Source: Gammaproteobacteria bacterium (GTDB lineage Bacteria > Pseudomonadota > Gammaproteobacteria > UBA6429 > Thiohalophilaceae). From it: a stretch of DNA of 64,000 nt. Under the pieces are notes generated by a model. The model searched no databases. It was not told the DNA's origin and saw only the letters and a list, made by a program, of their open reading frames with translations. The stretch lies in NCBI GenBank assembly GCA_024275915.1, contig JAJRYG010000090.1, positions 16,589 through 80,588 of the forward strand. Reading direction: 5' to 3'. The translations under genes and the position numbers were made by a program. This document shows, one piece after another, positions 38,389 through 48,237 of the stretch; the first letter of the stretch is position 1, and every line of letters begins with the position of its first letter.

Positions 38389-38709
38389 ATGAACAAGATC
38401 GTTACTATCGCCGCTGCTGTTACCCTGATGGGTGCTTTTTCTACTGCCGCCATGGCCGATGCCGGTGAAAAAACCTACAAGGCGGCCTGCTTTGCCTGTC
38501 ACGGTACGGGTGCAGCCGGTGCCCCCAAGTTCGGTGACAAGGCAGCATGGGGCCCCCGTATTGCCAAGGGTCTGGATACGCTGCATACCCATGCCATCAA
38601 GGGCTTCAAGGGCAAGAAAGGCTTCATGCCTGCCAAGGGTGGTCGTGCCGATCTGAGCGATGCCGATGTCAAGGCAGCTGTCGACTACATGGTTGCTCAC
38701 AGCAAGTAA
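38389..38709 (+). CDS. Cytochrome c5 family monohaem cytochrome
   Basis: Small periplasmic cytochrome of 106 residues. GGAG precedes the ATG at a good distance. The signal peptide ends at AMA (about 23), leaving an ~83-residue mature protein with one haem site CFACH at 34-38 and the axial-Met segment GFMPAKGG near 80, which is the c5 signature. It probably ferries electrons between membrane complexes and a terminal oxidase. The cytochrome c4 gene follows 72 bases later; this pair beside engB is conserved in pseudomonads and other gammaproteobacteria. Confidence 0.92.
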   Translation: MNKIVTIAAAVTLMGAFSTAAMADAGEKTYKAACFACHGTGAAGAPKFGDKAAWGPRIAKGLDTLHTHAIKGFKGKKGFMPAKGGRADLSDADVKAAVDYMVAHSK

Positions 38710-38781
38710 GTCGTACTTACCCAAACCCGGTTACCGGGACTTTGAAATTTTCCCACAACATTTAGCGATGGTTGATACCCC

Positions 38782-39390
38782 ATGAAGTATACAGCACTTA
38801 TTTCCATGTTCACCCTGTTTGCTCTGGCCACAGGAGCCCAAGCGGCAGGCAATGCAGCGGCAGGGCAGACCAAGGCCCAGAACTGCGTTGGTTGTCACGG
38901 CGTGAACGGTAACAGTACTAATCCTGCCTGGCCAAAACTGGCAGGGCAGCATGAGGGATATCTTGTTAAACAGTTGGGCGATTTCAAAGCAGGCAAGACC
39001 CGCCAGGACCCTCTGATGAGTGCCCAGGCGGCAGGCCTGTCTGACCAAGACATGGCAGATCTCGGTGCCTATTTTTCCAGCCAGAAAATGAGCCCTGGCG
39101 TTGCGGATGAAGCCAAGCTGGAACTGGGCCAGAAAATCTACCGCGCAGGCAACAAGGCCAGTGGCGTTTCTGCCTGCATGGCCTGTCACAGCCCCACCGG
39201 TGCCGGCAACCCGCCCGCCAAATTCCCGCGCCTGAGTGGTCAGCACGCGGCCTATGTGGCCAAGGCGCTGAAAGACTTCCGCAGTGGTGCCCGCAGCAAT
39301 GATGCCGGCAAGATGATGCGTAATGTAGCTGCGCACATGACTGACGAAGAAATCGAAGCGGTTGCCTCGTATGTACAGGGCCTGAAATAA
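38782..39390 (+). CDS. Dihaem cytochrome c4
   Basis: Two tandem cytochrome c domains in 202 residues. Haem sites are CVGCH at 35-39 and CMACH at 132-136, each followed by the repeat pattern PxLxGQH.xY (PKLAGQHEGY, PRLSGQHAAYV). A signal peptide precedes (cleavage near AQA). Cytochrome c4 passes electrons to cbb3-type or other terminal oxidases. It follows cytochrome c5 and ends in a strong terminator before resB. The System II maturation genes next to it would attach its haems. Confidence 0.95.
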   Translation: MKYTALISMFTLFALATGAQAAGNAAAGQTKAQNCVGCHGVNGNSTNPAWPKLAGQHEGYLVKQLGDFKAGKTRQDPLMSAQAAGLSDQDMADLGAYFSSQKMSPGVADEAKLELGQKIYRAGNKASGVSACMACHSPTGAGNPPAKFPRLSGQHAAYVAKALKDFRSGARSNDAGKMMRNVAAHMTDEEIEAVASYVQGLK

Positions 39391-39433
39391 GCACAATCAC
39401 ATGAATTTTACCACCTTCGGGTGGTATCCAGGC

Positions 39434-39461
39434 AGGGGCGGTCAAACCGCCCCTTCTTTTT
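39434..39461 (+). terminator. Intrinsic terminator after cytochrome c4
   Basis: A nine-base perfect stem (AGGGGCGGT / ACCGCCCCT) with a three-base loop is followed by TCTTTTT, 43 bases after the cytochrome c4 stop. Confidence 0.88.
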
Positions 39462-39555
39462 GGCCGGCAAAAGGCCGTTGTTTCCCGAAAGCAACAGCCT
39501 GTCAGGTGAAATGCTGGCCTGGCCATGAGGAATATGCCGGCGAGATGTGCTGAAA

Positions 39556-41649
39556 ATGGATAATCGTGATCCGCGCCGCCTGATCCGGCATAATCGACAT
39601 TCCTCCAGCCATGACAGACCGACCGTGACCCAGTCCCCGCATAAAAAACACCCCCAACACCTGAGCCTGCTGGAATTCCTCGGTTCCATGAACCTGGCGA
39701 TCACCATTCTTGTGGTGCTGGCCATTGCTTCCATCATTGGTACCGTGTTGCAGCAGAATCAGCCCTACACGGACTACATCATCAAGTTCGGACCCTTCTG
39801 GCATGAGGTGTTCAAGGCCCTGGATTTGTACGATGTCTATGGTTCACTGTGGTTCCTGGGCCTGCTGGGCTTTTTGCTGCTCAGCACCAGTGTCTGCATC
39901 TATCGCAATGCCCCGGTGATGTGGCGTGACATGCGTGTTTTCCGCATGAAGGTCACACCCAAATCCCTGCGCCTGATGCACAACGTGCACGAACTGGAAA
40001 CCGATCAGCCCTCAGAAACGGTCCGTCAGAAGGCCGAGCAGTTTTTGACCCGGCAGGGGTTTCGTTTCAAAAGCAGGCAGGATGGGGAACTGACCATTCT
40101 TTCGGCCATGAAAGGTGGCTGGAACCGCATGGGCTATATCTTTACCCATACGGGCATCGTGGTGATCTGCATCGGTGGTCTGATGGACGGTAACCTGATC
40201 TTCACCATCAAGGAATGGCGTGACCAGATCCGTCTGGAAACCCGCAACATTCCGGTTTCGGAAGTCCCGGCCATCAGTCGCCTGAAACCTGACGAGAGTT
40301 TTTCCTTCCGGGGCTCCGTGTCGATCCCCGAAGGTGAGCGGGCCAATGTGGTCTTTCTCAACGTGCGTGACGGCTACCTGGTGCAGGAGCTGCCCTTTGC
40401 CATCGAACTCAAGGATTTTCGTATCGAGCATTATCCATCGGGTCAGCCCAAGTCCTTCGAAAGTGACCTGGTGATCCACGATGATCAGCTGGACAAGCCG
40501 CTGGAAAAGACCATCGCCGTCAATCATCCGCTGATCTATCGGGGCTATGCCATCTACCAGGCCAGCTTTGCCGATGGGGGCTCGAAACTCGAATTTCGCC
40601 TCTGGCCCTTCTATGAACGACAAGACGAGACCACCGATCTGGAGATGACCGTCAACAGCAGTGTCGAACTCGATACCCCTGCCGGCCCCATGACCCTGGA
40701 GCTGGACAGTTTCAAGGAATTCAACGTCTTTCCTGCCAGCGAGCCGGAGCAGAAGGGCAAGCAGTTCGTCAACTACGGTCCCAGCGTGGTGTTCCGACTG
40801 CGTGATGCCAGCGGTCAGGCCCGTGAATACCAGAACTACATGTCGCCGATCCTGCAGGATGGACGCTATGTGTTCGTCACCGGGGTACGCGAATCTTCGG
40901 CTGAGCCGTTTCGTTTTCTCTCCATTCCCGCCGACAGGGACATGAGCCTGAAGCGCTTCATGGCGTTCCACCGTCTGATCCAGGATACTGATCGAGTCCG
41001 GCAGATCGCCGTCATGAGTACCCGTGCCGCCATGAGCACGGCCAACCTGCAGGACGAGAAGCTGCAGGCCAATGTGGTCAACTCGATGATGCGTCTGCTC
41101 AAGCTGTTCAATGAGGGGGGCTATGTGGCGCTGGATGACTTCATCCGTCAGAGCGTGCCGGAAGAAAAACAGATGAATGTCGGCCAGGCCTACATGAAGA
41201 TCCTGCAGAACCTGCTGCGGGATCTGTACATGCAGCTGCTCATCGATGAAGGCGTGGATCTGAGTCAGGGGGTGAGTGATCAGGATGCGGCATTCTACGA
41301 TGATGCGGTCAACAACCTGGCCGGTATCGGGGCCTATGGGGCGCCTTTCTACCTGCAACTCACCGATTACGAACTGCGCGAGGCCACCGGCCTGCAGATC
41401 ACCCGTTCACCGGGCAAGGATCTGGTCTATCTGGGCAGTTTTCTGTTGATCGTGGGTATTTTCATGATGTTCTACATTGCCCACCAGCGCCTGTGGATCC
41501 TCATCTGGCCGGGCAACGAGGGCAAAACGGCGGTACTGTTCAGTGGAGCCGGTGATCGCAACCGGCGGGATTTCACGGAACGATTCGTCTTGCTGGCAGA
41601 CAAACTTGCCGGATTGTTGCAAAAAAATCGTTCCGGGACGGGGGACTGA
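39556..41649 (+). CDS. resB: Cytochrome c biogenesis protein ResB (Ccs1)
   Basis: Membrane component of System II haem-c assembly that, with CcsA/ResC, transports haem and keeps the apocytochrome Cys pair reduced. About 697 residues. Hydrophobic helices lie near 43-68, 100-120 and 190-210, and there is one near the C-terminus (around 620-645), with a large periplasmic domain between the third and fourth, as in ResB. It starts at ATG after a polar N-terminus; a GTG three codons earlier is possible. Many gammaproteobacteria use System I (CcmA-H) instead. Confidence 0.93.
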   Translation: MDNRDPRRLIRHNRHSSSHDRPTVTQSPHKKHPQHLSLLEFLGSMNLAITILVVLAIASIIGTVLQQNQPYTDYIIKFGPFWHEVFKALDLYDVYGSLWFLGLLGFLLLSTSVCIYRNAPVMWRDMRVFRMKVTPKSLRLMHNVHELETDQPSETVRQKAEQFLTRQGFRFKSRQDGELTILSAMKGGWNRMGYIFTHTGIVVICIGGLMDGNLIFTIKEWRDQIRLETRNIPVSEVPAISRLKPDESFSFRGSVSIPEGERANVVFLNVRDGYLVQELPFAIELKDFRIEHYPSGQPKSFESDLVIHDDQLDKPLEKTIAVNHPLIYRGYAIYQASFADGGSKLEFRLWPFYERQDETTDLEMTVNSSVELDTPAGPMTLELDSFKEFNVFPASEPEQKGKQFVNYGPSVVFRLRDASGQAREYQNYMSPILQDGRYVFVTGVRESSAEPFRFLSIPADRDMSLKRFMAFHRLIQDTDRVRQIAVMSTRAAMSTANLQDEKLQANVVNSMMRLLKLFNEGGYVALDDFIRQSVPEEKQMNVGQAYMKILQNLLRDLYMQLLIDEGVDLSQGVSDQDAAFYDDAVNNLAGIGAYGAPFYLQLTDYELREATGLQITRSPGKDLVYLGSFLLIVGIFMMFYIAHQRLWILIWPGNEGKTAVLFSGAGDRNRRDFTERFVLLADKLAGLLQKNRSGTGD

Positions 41650-41771
41650 TTCAGTCCAGGTTCAGCAAAGCTTGCTAGAATCACAACCAGGCCGACAACA
41701 GCGGCAGAAAAATAACCCCTGACAAGACAGGGACTTACCGCAACAGGCGGACAATACAACGAGGCATTCCA

Positions 41772-42950
41772 ATGTCAGTACCCGAAAGTGTCATGAATGA
41801 AAACAGCGAGCAGGGCGGTTTTCTCGCCCGCCACAGCGTCTACGACTGGATTTTTGCCGTGCTGCTGCTGGCCGGCTCTGTGGTGGCCTGGCGCAAATAC
41901 ACCTACCTGATGGATGGTTACGAGGTGGGGATCCTGTTTGGGACCGCCGTGTCACTGGTGGGTCTGGGCTGGTTCTGGAAGCCGGTGCGCACCCTGATGC
42001 TGGCGGTGGCGGCCCTGAGCCTGTTTGCGGTGTGGCTGTATGGCAATGATCTGGCCCTGGCCGAGAGCAATTTCTTCCTCAAGTTTCTCATCTCCAGCCA
42101 GTCGGCCATCATGTGGATGAGTGCCCTGTTCTTCATGGCCACGGCAGCGTATTTCATCCACCTGTTCAGCCGCAACGAATTCGTCGGCAAGGTGGCCACG
42201 GCCATGGTCTGGTCGGCCACCACCCTGTGCTTCGTCGGTCTAATGGTGCGCTGGCGTGAGTCCTACCTCATCCATATCGATGTGGGCCACATACCGGTCA
42301 GCAACCTGTATGAAGTGTTCATCCTGTTCGCCATCATTACCGCCCTCATCTATCTGTATTACGAAGCCCGCTATCGAACCAGGACCATGGGTGCCTTTGC
42401 CCTGCTGGTGATCTCCGCTGCGGTGGGCTTTCTGCTCTGGTACCATTTTGCCAAGGATGCCAGTGGCATCCAGCCGTTGGTACCGGCACTGCAGAGTTAC
42501 TGGATGAAAATCCATGTACCGGCCAACTTCGTTGGCTATGGCGCTTTTGGCCTGGCGGCCATGCTGGGGCTGGCCTACCTGATCAAGGACAGCGCCGTGC
42601 GGCGCAACCCGGAAGGCCTGCTGGCCAGGCGTCTGCCGGAGCTGGACATGCTTGATGACGTGATGCACAAGGCCATTGCCCTTGGGTTCGCCTTCTTTAC
42701 CATTGCCACGGTGCTGGGTGCCATGTGGGCCGCCGAAGCCTGGGGGGGGTACTGGTCCTGGGATCCCAAGGAAACCTGGGCGCTGATCGTCTGGCTCAAC
42801 TATGCTGCCTGGCTGCACATGCGCCTGACCAAGGGCTGGCGTGGCCGGCCACTGGCCTGGTGGGCGGTGATCGGTCTGTTTGTCACCACCTTTGCCTTTC
42901 TGGGGGTCAACATGTTCCTCTCGGGTCTGCATTCCTACGGCGAGCTGTAG
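41772..42950 (+). CDS. ccsA: Cytochrome c biogenesis protein CcsA/ResC (haem handling)
   Basis: Multi-helix haem-handling protein of 392 residues. The WWD-domain signature WGGYWSWDPKETWAL is near residue 320 and binds haem at the periplasmic face. Conserved His residues occur in HVPANFVGYG before it and in GLHSYGEL at the end. It has about nine membrane segments. The N-terminal ~180 residues add hydrophobic helices that are typical of the proteobacterial, longer CcsA. It lies 122 bases after resB, probably in the same transcript, and is followed by dsbA after a 234-base gap with no recognisable gene. Confidence 0.94.
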   Translation: MSVPESVMNENSEQGGFLARHSVYDWIFAVLLLAGSVVAWRKYTYLMDGYEVGILFGTAVSLVGLGWFWKPVRTLMLAVAALSLFAVWLYGNDLALAESNFFLKFLISSQSAIMWMSALFFMATAAYFIHLFSRNEFVGKVATAMVWSATTLCFVGLMVRWRESYLIHIDVGHIPVSNLYEVFILFAIITALIYLYYEARYRTRTMGAFALLVISAAVGFLLWYHFAKDASGIQPLVPALQSYWMKIHVPANFVGYGAFGLAAMLGLAYLIKDSAVRRNPEGLLARRLPELDMLDDVMHKAIALGFAFFTIATVLGAMWAAEAWGGYWSWDPKETWALIVWLNYAAWLHMRLTKGWRGRPLAWWAVIGLFVTTFAFLGVNMFLSGLHSYGEL

Positions 42951-43184
42951 GTTAAGCGTCGTTGCCGGAACAAGATATGTGGAACGTTTTTCCGCTGGCA
43001 TGGCCTGATTGAACAGGCGGAAGACAGGCACAGCGCCAGCGTTCACACCTCGAGTCGGGAGCGAGACAAAGCCGGCGGGCGTGGTGTTCATGCCGATGCC
43101 GGCTGGATGACGGCCTCGCCAGTCCATTTGCGGCGAAGCGTGATGTGCCAACAAGTCATGAAAATCAATCTGGAGAACAGAAAA

Positions 43185-43811
43185 ATGAAGCAAGTCCGTT
43201 TTTTTACCCTTTTCCTGCTGATGCTGGTGCCCTTTACCATGGCGCAGGCCGAATTCGATGAAGGTATCGAATACAAGCGTCTGAGCAACCCGGTACCCAC
43301 CGAGGACCCGGGGCGGATCGAGGTGGTGGAGCTGTTCTGGTATGGTTGTCCGCACTGTTACCGTGCCGAACCTTATGTGAAGCGCTGGCTGAAAACGAAG
43401 TCGAAAAATGTCTATTTTAAGCGCATCCCCGCCGTCTTCAACAGCAAGTGGGCGTTTCATGCCAAGGCCTTCTACACCGCCGAAGCCCTGGGCGTGATGG
43501 ACAAGTTCCACCCCGCCATGTTCGATGCCATCCAGGTTCAGCACCGCAAGATGGCCACTCCCGAGGAATTGCGCAAGCTGTTCGCCAGCCTGGGGGTCTC
43601 GGAAGCCGATTTCAACAAGGCCTTCAACTCCTTCATGGTCGACAGCCGGGTACGCCGTGCCACGGATCTGACCCGCCGTTACGGGATCAGCGGTGTACCC
43701 TCGCTGGTGGTCGATGGCAAGTACGTCACCGATGGCCCCATGGCCAACGGCCATGCAGGCATGTTCAAGGTGGTGGATTACCTGATCGGCCTGGAATCGG
43801 GTAAAAAATAG
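43185..43811 (+). CDS. dsbA: Thiol:disulfide interchange protein DsbA
   Basis: Periplasmic disulfide oxidase of 208 residues. The ATG at 43185 has GGAG ten bases upstream and opens a signal peptide ending AQA. The thioredoxin-fold active site CPHC is at 55-58, as in E. coli DsbA, and the cis-proline is in ISGVPSLVV near 167. An inserted helical domain fills the middle. Proximity to cytochromes and ResB/CcsA is meaningful: haem attachment needs the CxxCH cysteines first oxidised by DsbA and then reduced. The dsbA-EEP-diguanylate cyclase order recalls pseudomonads, though here a synthase gene is inserted. Confidence 0.96.
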   Translation: MKQVRFFTLFLLMLVPFTMAQAEFDEGIEYKRLSNPVPTEDPGRIEVVELFWYGCPHCYRAEPYVKRWLKTKSKNVYFKRIPAVFNSKWAFHAKAFYTAEALGVMDKFHPAMFDAIQVQHRKMATPEELRKLFASLGVSEADFNKAFNSFMVDSRVRRATDLTRRYGISGVPSLVVDGKYVTDGPMANGHAGMFKVVDYLIGLESGKK

Positions 43812-43892
43812 TCACTATCAAGCCCCGGACCCCGGGGCCGATAAAAACCGGTATCAGGTTCTGCCGCCACTGGCGGCTTACAAGGAGAAGCC

Positions 43893-45524
43893 ATGAAAGC
43901 AGCCAAGCTGTTTGTCAAATGTCTGGAAAACGAGGGCGTGGAATACATTTTCGGGATTCCAGGCGAAGAGAACCTCGACCTGATGGATGCCCTGCTGGAA
44001 TCGAACATCACCTTCATCACCACCCGCCATGAGCAGGGGGCCGCCTTCATGGCCGACGTCTACGGCCGGCTGACCGGCCGGGCCGGAGTCTGCCTGGCCA
44101 CCCTGGGGCCGGGGGCCACCAACCTGATTACCGGCGTGGCCGATGCCAACATGGACCATGCCCCGGTGATAGCCATTGCCGGGCAGGCCAGTACCCACCG
44201 GCTGCACAAGGAGTCCCACCAGGTGCTGGATCTGGAACTGCTGTTTCAGCCCATTACCAAATATTCCTCGCGCCTGCTGACCCCCGACGTGATCAACGAG
44301 GTGGTACGCAAGGCCTTCAAGGTGGCACAGACGGAAAAGACCGGCGCCTGCTTCATCGAATTTCCGGAAAACATTGCCGAAATGGAAGTGGACGATGTGC
44401 CCCTGCCGGTCAAGTATTCCCATGCCCCGGAGCCGCCCCAGGAGCGGGTCGAGGCCGCGGCTGAAATCATCTCGGAAGCCAAGAACCCGATGATCCTCGC
44501 CGGCAACGGTGTGATCCGGGGCCGGGCCTGGCAGCAACTGGCCGATTTTGCCGAAAAGATGCGCATCCCGGTGGCCAATACCTTCATGGCCAAGGGCGTG
44601 ATCCCCTTCAAGCACCCCATGGCGCTGGGCAGCGCCGGCCTGCAGGCCAACGACTACATCAGTTGCGGTTTCAACAAGGCCGACGTGATTATCTGCGTGG
44701 GCTACGACCTGGTGGAATACCATCCCTATCTGTGGCACCCCACCCGGGACCGCAAGATCATCCACATCGACCGCTCACCCGCCGAGGTGGATGCCAATTA
44801 TTCGGTTACCGTGGGAGTCAGTGGTGACATCAAGCACAGCCTGTTGCGGCTCATGGAGCTGGCCAGCCCACATACCGGTAATTCCATGCGTGCCCTGCGC
44901 CGGGCACTGATCGAGGACATGAACCAGCACAAGGACAACAACGCCGTGCCCATGAAACCACAGAAAATCATCTGGGATCTGCGTACGGCCATGGAGCTGG
45001 AAGACATCGCCATCTCCGACGTGGGCGCCCACAAGATGTGGATGTCACGCATGTTTCGCTGTGAATACCCCAACACCTGTCTGATCTCCAACGGTTTCGC
45101 CAGCATGGGCATCGCCGTACCCGGCGCCATTGGTGCCAAGCTGGCCGAGCCGGACCGCCGAGTGGTGGCGGTGACCGGCGATGCCGGTTTTTTGATGAAT
45201 TCACAGGAAATCGAAACCGCGTTGCGCTACAAAATCCCCATGGTCATCCTCATCTGGAGTGACAGCGCCTATGGTCTCATCGAATGGAAGCAGATGAACC
45301 ATTTTGGCCGAACCTCGAATATCAGTTTCAACAACCCGGATTTCGTCAAATATGCTGAGTCGTTCGGAGCAAAGGGCTACCGCATCGAAAAAGGGGAAGA
45401 TCTGTTGCCGATCTTGAAAAAGGCGCTGGCCGACGACACCGTAAGTATTATCGACTGTCCGGTGGATTACAGCGAGAATCTCAAGCTGACCAGCAAGCTG
45501 GGGGAAATGGTCTGTCCGATATAA
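43893..45524 (+). CDS. Acetolactate-synthase-like ThDP enzyme
   Basis: The 543-residue product has the three-domain fold of ThDP-dependent synthases: PYR domain with the catalytic Glu47 in TTRHEQGAAF, a central domain at about 190-330, and a C-terminal PP domain with GDAGFLMNS in place of the common GDG and WSDSAYGL where others have the NN motif. It is closest in pattern to the large-subunit-only AlsS/IlvB-like group that condenses two pyruvates. No small regulatory IlvH subunit is adjacent, which suits a catabolic or stand-alone role. Substrate choice cannot be settled; related decarboxylases share this fold. Confidence 0.8.
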   Translation: MKAAKLFVKCLENEGVEYIFGIPGEENLDLMDALLESNITFITTRHEQGAAFMADVYGRLTGRAGVCLATLGPGATNLITGVADANMDHAPVIAIAGQASTHRLHKESHQVLDLELLFQPITKYSSRLLTPDVINEVVRKAFKVAQTEKTGACFIEFPENIAEMEVDDVPLPVKYSHAPEPPQERVEAAAEIISEAKNPMILAGNGVIRGRAWQQLADFAEKMRIPVANTFMAKGVIPFKHPMALGSAGLQANDYISCGFNKADVIICVGYDLVEYHPYLWHPTRDRKIIHIDRSPAEVDANYSVTVGVSGDIKHSLLRLMELASPHTGNSMRALRRALIEDMNQHKDNNAVPMKPQKIIWDLRTAMELEDIAISDVGAHKMWMSRMFRCEYPNTCLISNGFASMGIAVPGAIGAKLAEPDRRVVAVTGDAGFLMNSQEIETALRYKIPMVILIWSDSAYGLIEWKQMNHFGRTSNISFNNPDFVKYAESFGAKGYRIEKGEDLLPILKKALADDTVSIIDCPVDYSENLKLTSKLGEMVCPI

Positions 45525-45628
45525 GATATAAAGAAACAAGATTAAAGATTAAAACGAGAGCAGGAAGACACAACGTGAAACCGATTTCAGACCCCGGCCA
45601 TGGCCGGCAACAGTAGCGTGGTATCGAC

Positions 45629-46474
45629 ATGTCTGAAAACCTGATAGATTTGCCGCGAGAGCGGAAACTGCGGGTCATGAGTTACAACGTGCAGGTGGGG
45701 ATTCACACCCGCAAGGCACGTGACTACCTGCTGGGCAGCTGGAAACACGTGCTGCCCCATTCACAGCGTCTGCCCAACCTGGATCGGGTGGCACAGCTGA
45801 TCCATGACTATGACATCATTGGCCTGCAGGAAGTCGATGCCGGCAGTATCCGCAGCAATTTCATCAATCTGACCGAATACCTGGCCGAGCGTGGTGACTT
45901 TCCCTACTGGTACCACCAGGTCAACCGCAACCTCGGGCAGTTTGCCCAGCACAGCAACGGCTTTCTGAGTCACTACAAACCCGACTGCGTGGAGGATTTG
46001 CGCCTGCCGGGTTTCATTCCTGGCAGACAGGCCCTGCTGGCCTATTATGAGGCCGGCAAGGACTCGCTGGCAGTCATCGTCCTGCACCTGGCCCTGAGCC
46101 GCCGAGCCCGACTGGCACAGCTGGACTATGTGGCCGATATCGTCAACCAGGTTCCTCATGCCATCGTCATGGGAGATCTCAACTGCCGCATCCACAGCCG
46201 TGAGTTGCAACGCCTGTTCGGGAAAACCAGCCTGCGTGAGCCTGCTGGCAACCTGTGTACCTTTCCCAGCTGGCGTCCGGTGCACAACATCGATCACATT
46301 CTGGTCAGTGCCGAACTCGAAGTACTCAATGCCTGTGTACTGGATTATCAGGTCTCCGATCACCTGCCCATCATGACGGAAATCAAGTTGCCCGAGGGCT
46401 TGCATCTGCAACGCCTCGAACGGGGACAGGGCCTGACACTGGAAAATTACGTGCAGAATCTGGCCGGCAAGTAG
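45629..46474 (+). CDS. Endonuclease/exonuclease/phosphatase family protein
   Basis: A 281-residue cytosolic protein of the EEP superfamily (DNase I-like fold). Visible metal and catalytic motifs are LRVMSYNVQVG near 12-22 with the Asn, IIGLQEVDAGS near 57-67 with the Glu, VMGDLNC near 176 with the Asp/Asn pair, and the final SDHLPIMTEI His motif. Members are nucleases or phosphoesterases for sphingomyelin, inositol or lipid substrates; which applies here is unknown. It is followed 14 bases later by the diguanylate cyclase, an adjacency also seen in pseudomonads. Confidence 0.88.
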   Translation: MSENLIDLPRERKLRVMSYNVQVGIHTRKARDYLLGSWKHVLPHSQRLPNLDRVAQLIHDYDIIGLQEVDAGSIRSNFINLTEYLAERGDFPYWYHQVNRNLGQFAQHSNGFLSHYKPDCVEDLRLPGFIPGRQALLAYYEAGKDSLAVIVLHLALSRRARLAQLDYVADIVNQVPHAIVMGDLNCRIHSRELQRLFGKTSLREPAGNLCTFPSWRPVHNIDHILVSAELEVLNACVLDYQVSDHLPIMTEIKLPEGLHLQRLERGQGLTLENYVQNLAGK

Positions 46475-46488
46475 GCAGGTGATGAGCC

Positions 46489-48237
46489 ATGGCCGCTGAG
46501 CGTACAGACAGGAAGGATAGCGAGCACTGGCGGCGCAAATATTATGACAGCCTGGATGAGCTGGAGGAAAAGGAAAAGGAATGGACGGCACTGGAAAGCC
46601 AGCTGAGAAAACTTGCAACCCGCCTGTCGCTGGCTGCCGACCAGTACGATAAGAGCTTCAGCCACAAGCTCGATCAGTTGCGCGATACACTGCGCAATGA
46701 AAAAAATCCCTTGCGTCTCGGCAAGATCATCGATGATGTGGCGCAGACCATCTCCCGGCTTGACATGGAGCGGCAGGACCACAATGAAGCCGCTCCCGCC
46801 AAGCATGACTATGCCCTGCTGCTCGACAGCCTGAATATACCCGAATCCCTGCAACGTCAGGAACGCTACGTGCGCAAGAACCTGGCACGCTACAGTGACG
46901 CGAACATCGATGAAGCCGTCAAGGACATGGTCGAACTGCTTTCCCTGATCATCGATGTGATTGCCAGCAAGAGGGCAGAAAAGCTGGCAACAGCCGAGCC
47001 GGCAGAACGGCAATCGCCACAGGATGCAAAGAGCGGAGAAACGGGACTGCTGGCTGGGCTGTTTCGGCGCAGGGAAAGAAAGCCAGAGGAAAAGCCGGCC
47101 AGTGACAAGGAGCCAGACAAAACATCGCAGACGCCAGCTCCCGGCCCGGATTCGACAGGTGAAGAATCCAGTCTGGACAACGAGTTGAACTATGCCTCTG
47201 AAACACTCATTCATCTGCTGGAAAAACTTCGCCTGCCCGATGATCTGTATGTACAGGCTGACCTGATCAAGGCCCGGCTGCAGCCCTGTGCCGATCCGGA
47301 ACGGTTGCTGGAAGGCCTGGAAAGCACGGCCGATGTGATCCTGGAGATGAGTCAGCGGGTACAGCAGGAAAAGAAGGAGCTGGAAGCCTTTTTACTGCAG
47401 CTGACCGAGCGCCTGCAGGATCTGGATCAGGACATTCGCGAAACGGCCCAGTTGCGGGAACAGTCACACGAGGCGGGAGTGGAAATGAACCGCAGCGTCA
47501 AGCAGGAAGTCAGCAACATCGAACAGTCGGTGAGTGAGGCGCTGGATCTGAACAAGCTGAAAACCTCGGTACAGTCACGGGTGATCATTATCCGTGACCA
47601 CATGGATCGGTTCATGGAAGCCGAAATGAATCGCAATAGCCGCTCCAGCAAGCTGGTGGAAAATCTCAGACACAAGCTGTCGGAAACCGAAACCGAAGTC
47701 AGCCGGTTGCGAGAGCAGGTTGAACAGGCACGGGCTGCGGCCATGCGTGATCAGCTGACCGGCATCAACAACCGACTGGCCTATGACCAGCGAATTCATG
47801 ACGAGCTTGCACGTTTTGATCGTTATGGATCGGTTTTCTCTCTCATGGTATGGGACGTGGACAGGTTCAAGAACATCAACGACACGTATGGTCATGTTGC
47901 CGGGGACAAAGTCCTGACCATCATTGCCAATACCCTGAACAGCAATGTACGGGAAACCGACATGGTGGCCCGTTATGGCGGAGAGGAATTCATCGTGCTA
48001 CTGCCTGAAACCCGGCTCGAACAGACCATGCCCCTGGCGGAAAAACTTCGCAGCGTCATCGAAGAAACGGCCTTTCATTTCAAGGGCAGGCGGGTGGTGA
48101 TCACAGCCTCCTGCGGGGTGGCGGAGGTTCAAAAAGGCGATGATGACAAAAGCATGTTTGCGCGTGCCGACGAAGCCTTGTACAAGGCCAAACAGCAGGG
48201 CCGCAATCGTGTGGTGCTGGCCGCGACAGGATCGTAA
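46489..48237 (+). CDS. Diguanylate cyclase (GGDEF) with coiled-coil N-terminal part
   Basis: Makes cyclic di-GMP from two GTP. Residues 1-410 are mostly charged helices with coiled-coil character (a Lys/Glu/Pro-rich linker near 165-225) and have no recognised sensor domain or membrane helix. The GGDEF domain spans about 415-575, with active-site GGEEF at 497-501. RETD at 488-491 sits five residues before it, forming the inhibitory I-site, so product inhibition is likely. The DVDRFKNINDTYGH metal tract is present. No EAL domain. It would raise c-di-GMP in response to a cytoplasmic partner rather than an external ligand. Confidence 0.92.
   Translation: MAAERTDRKDSEHWRRKYYDSLDELEEKEKEWTALESQLRKLATRLSLAADQYDKSFSHKLDQLRDTLRNEKNPLRLGKIIDDVAQTISRLDMERQDHNEAAPAKHDYALLLDSLNIPESLQRQERYVRKNLARYSDANIDEAVKDMVELLSLIIDVIASKRAEKLATAEPAERQSPQDAKSGETGLLAGLFRRRERKPEEKPASDKEPDKTSQTPAPGPDSTGEESSLDNELNYASETLIHLLEKLRLPDDLYVQADLIKARLQPCADPERLLEGLESTADVILEMSQRVQQEKKELEAFLLQLTERLQDLDQDIRETAQLREQSHEAGVEMNRSVKQEVSNIEQSVSEALDLNKLKTSVQSRVIIIRDHMDRFMEAEMNRNSRSSKLVENLRHKLSETETEVSRLREQVEQARAAAMRDQLTGINNRLAYDQRIHDELARFDRYGSVFSLMVWDVDRFKNINDTYGHVAGDKVLTIIANTLNSNVRETDMVARYGGEEFIVLLPETRLEQTMPLAEKLRSVIEETAFHFKGRRVVITASCGVAEVQKGDDDKSMFARADEALYKAKQQGRNRVVLAATGS

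Noticed and set aside
42240..43754. 504-codon minus-strand frame
   Set aside because: Opposite ccsA and dsbA, both well supported.
43822..43838. GCCCCGG / CCGGGGC stem after dsbA as a terminator
   Set aside because: No T-run follows, so it was not called; it may still pause transcription.
45523..45560. AAGATATAAAGAAACAAG-like purine tract and the similar one at 25850-25878
   Set aside because: Too short and degenerate to call a repeat family; listed only as a possible similarity.
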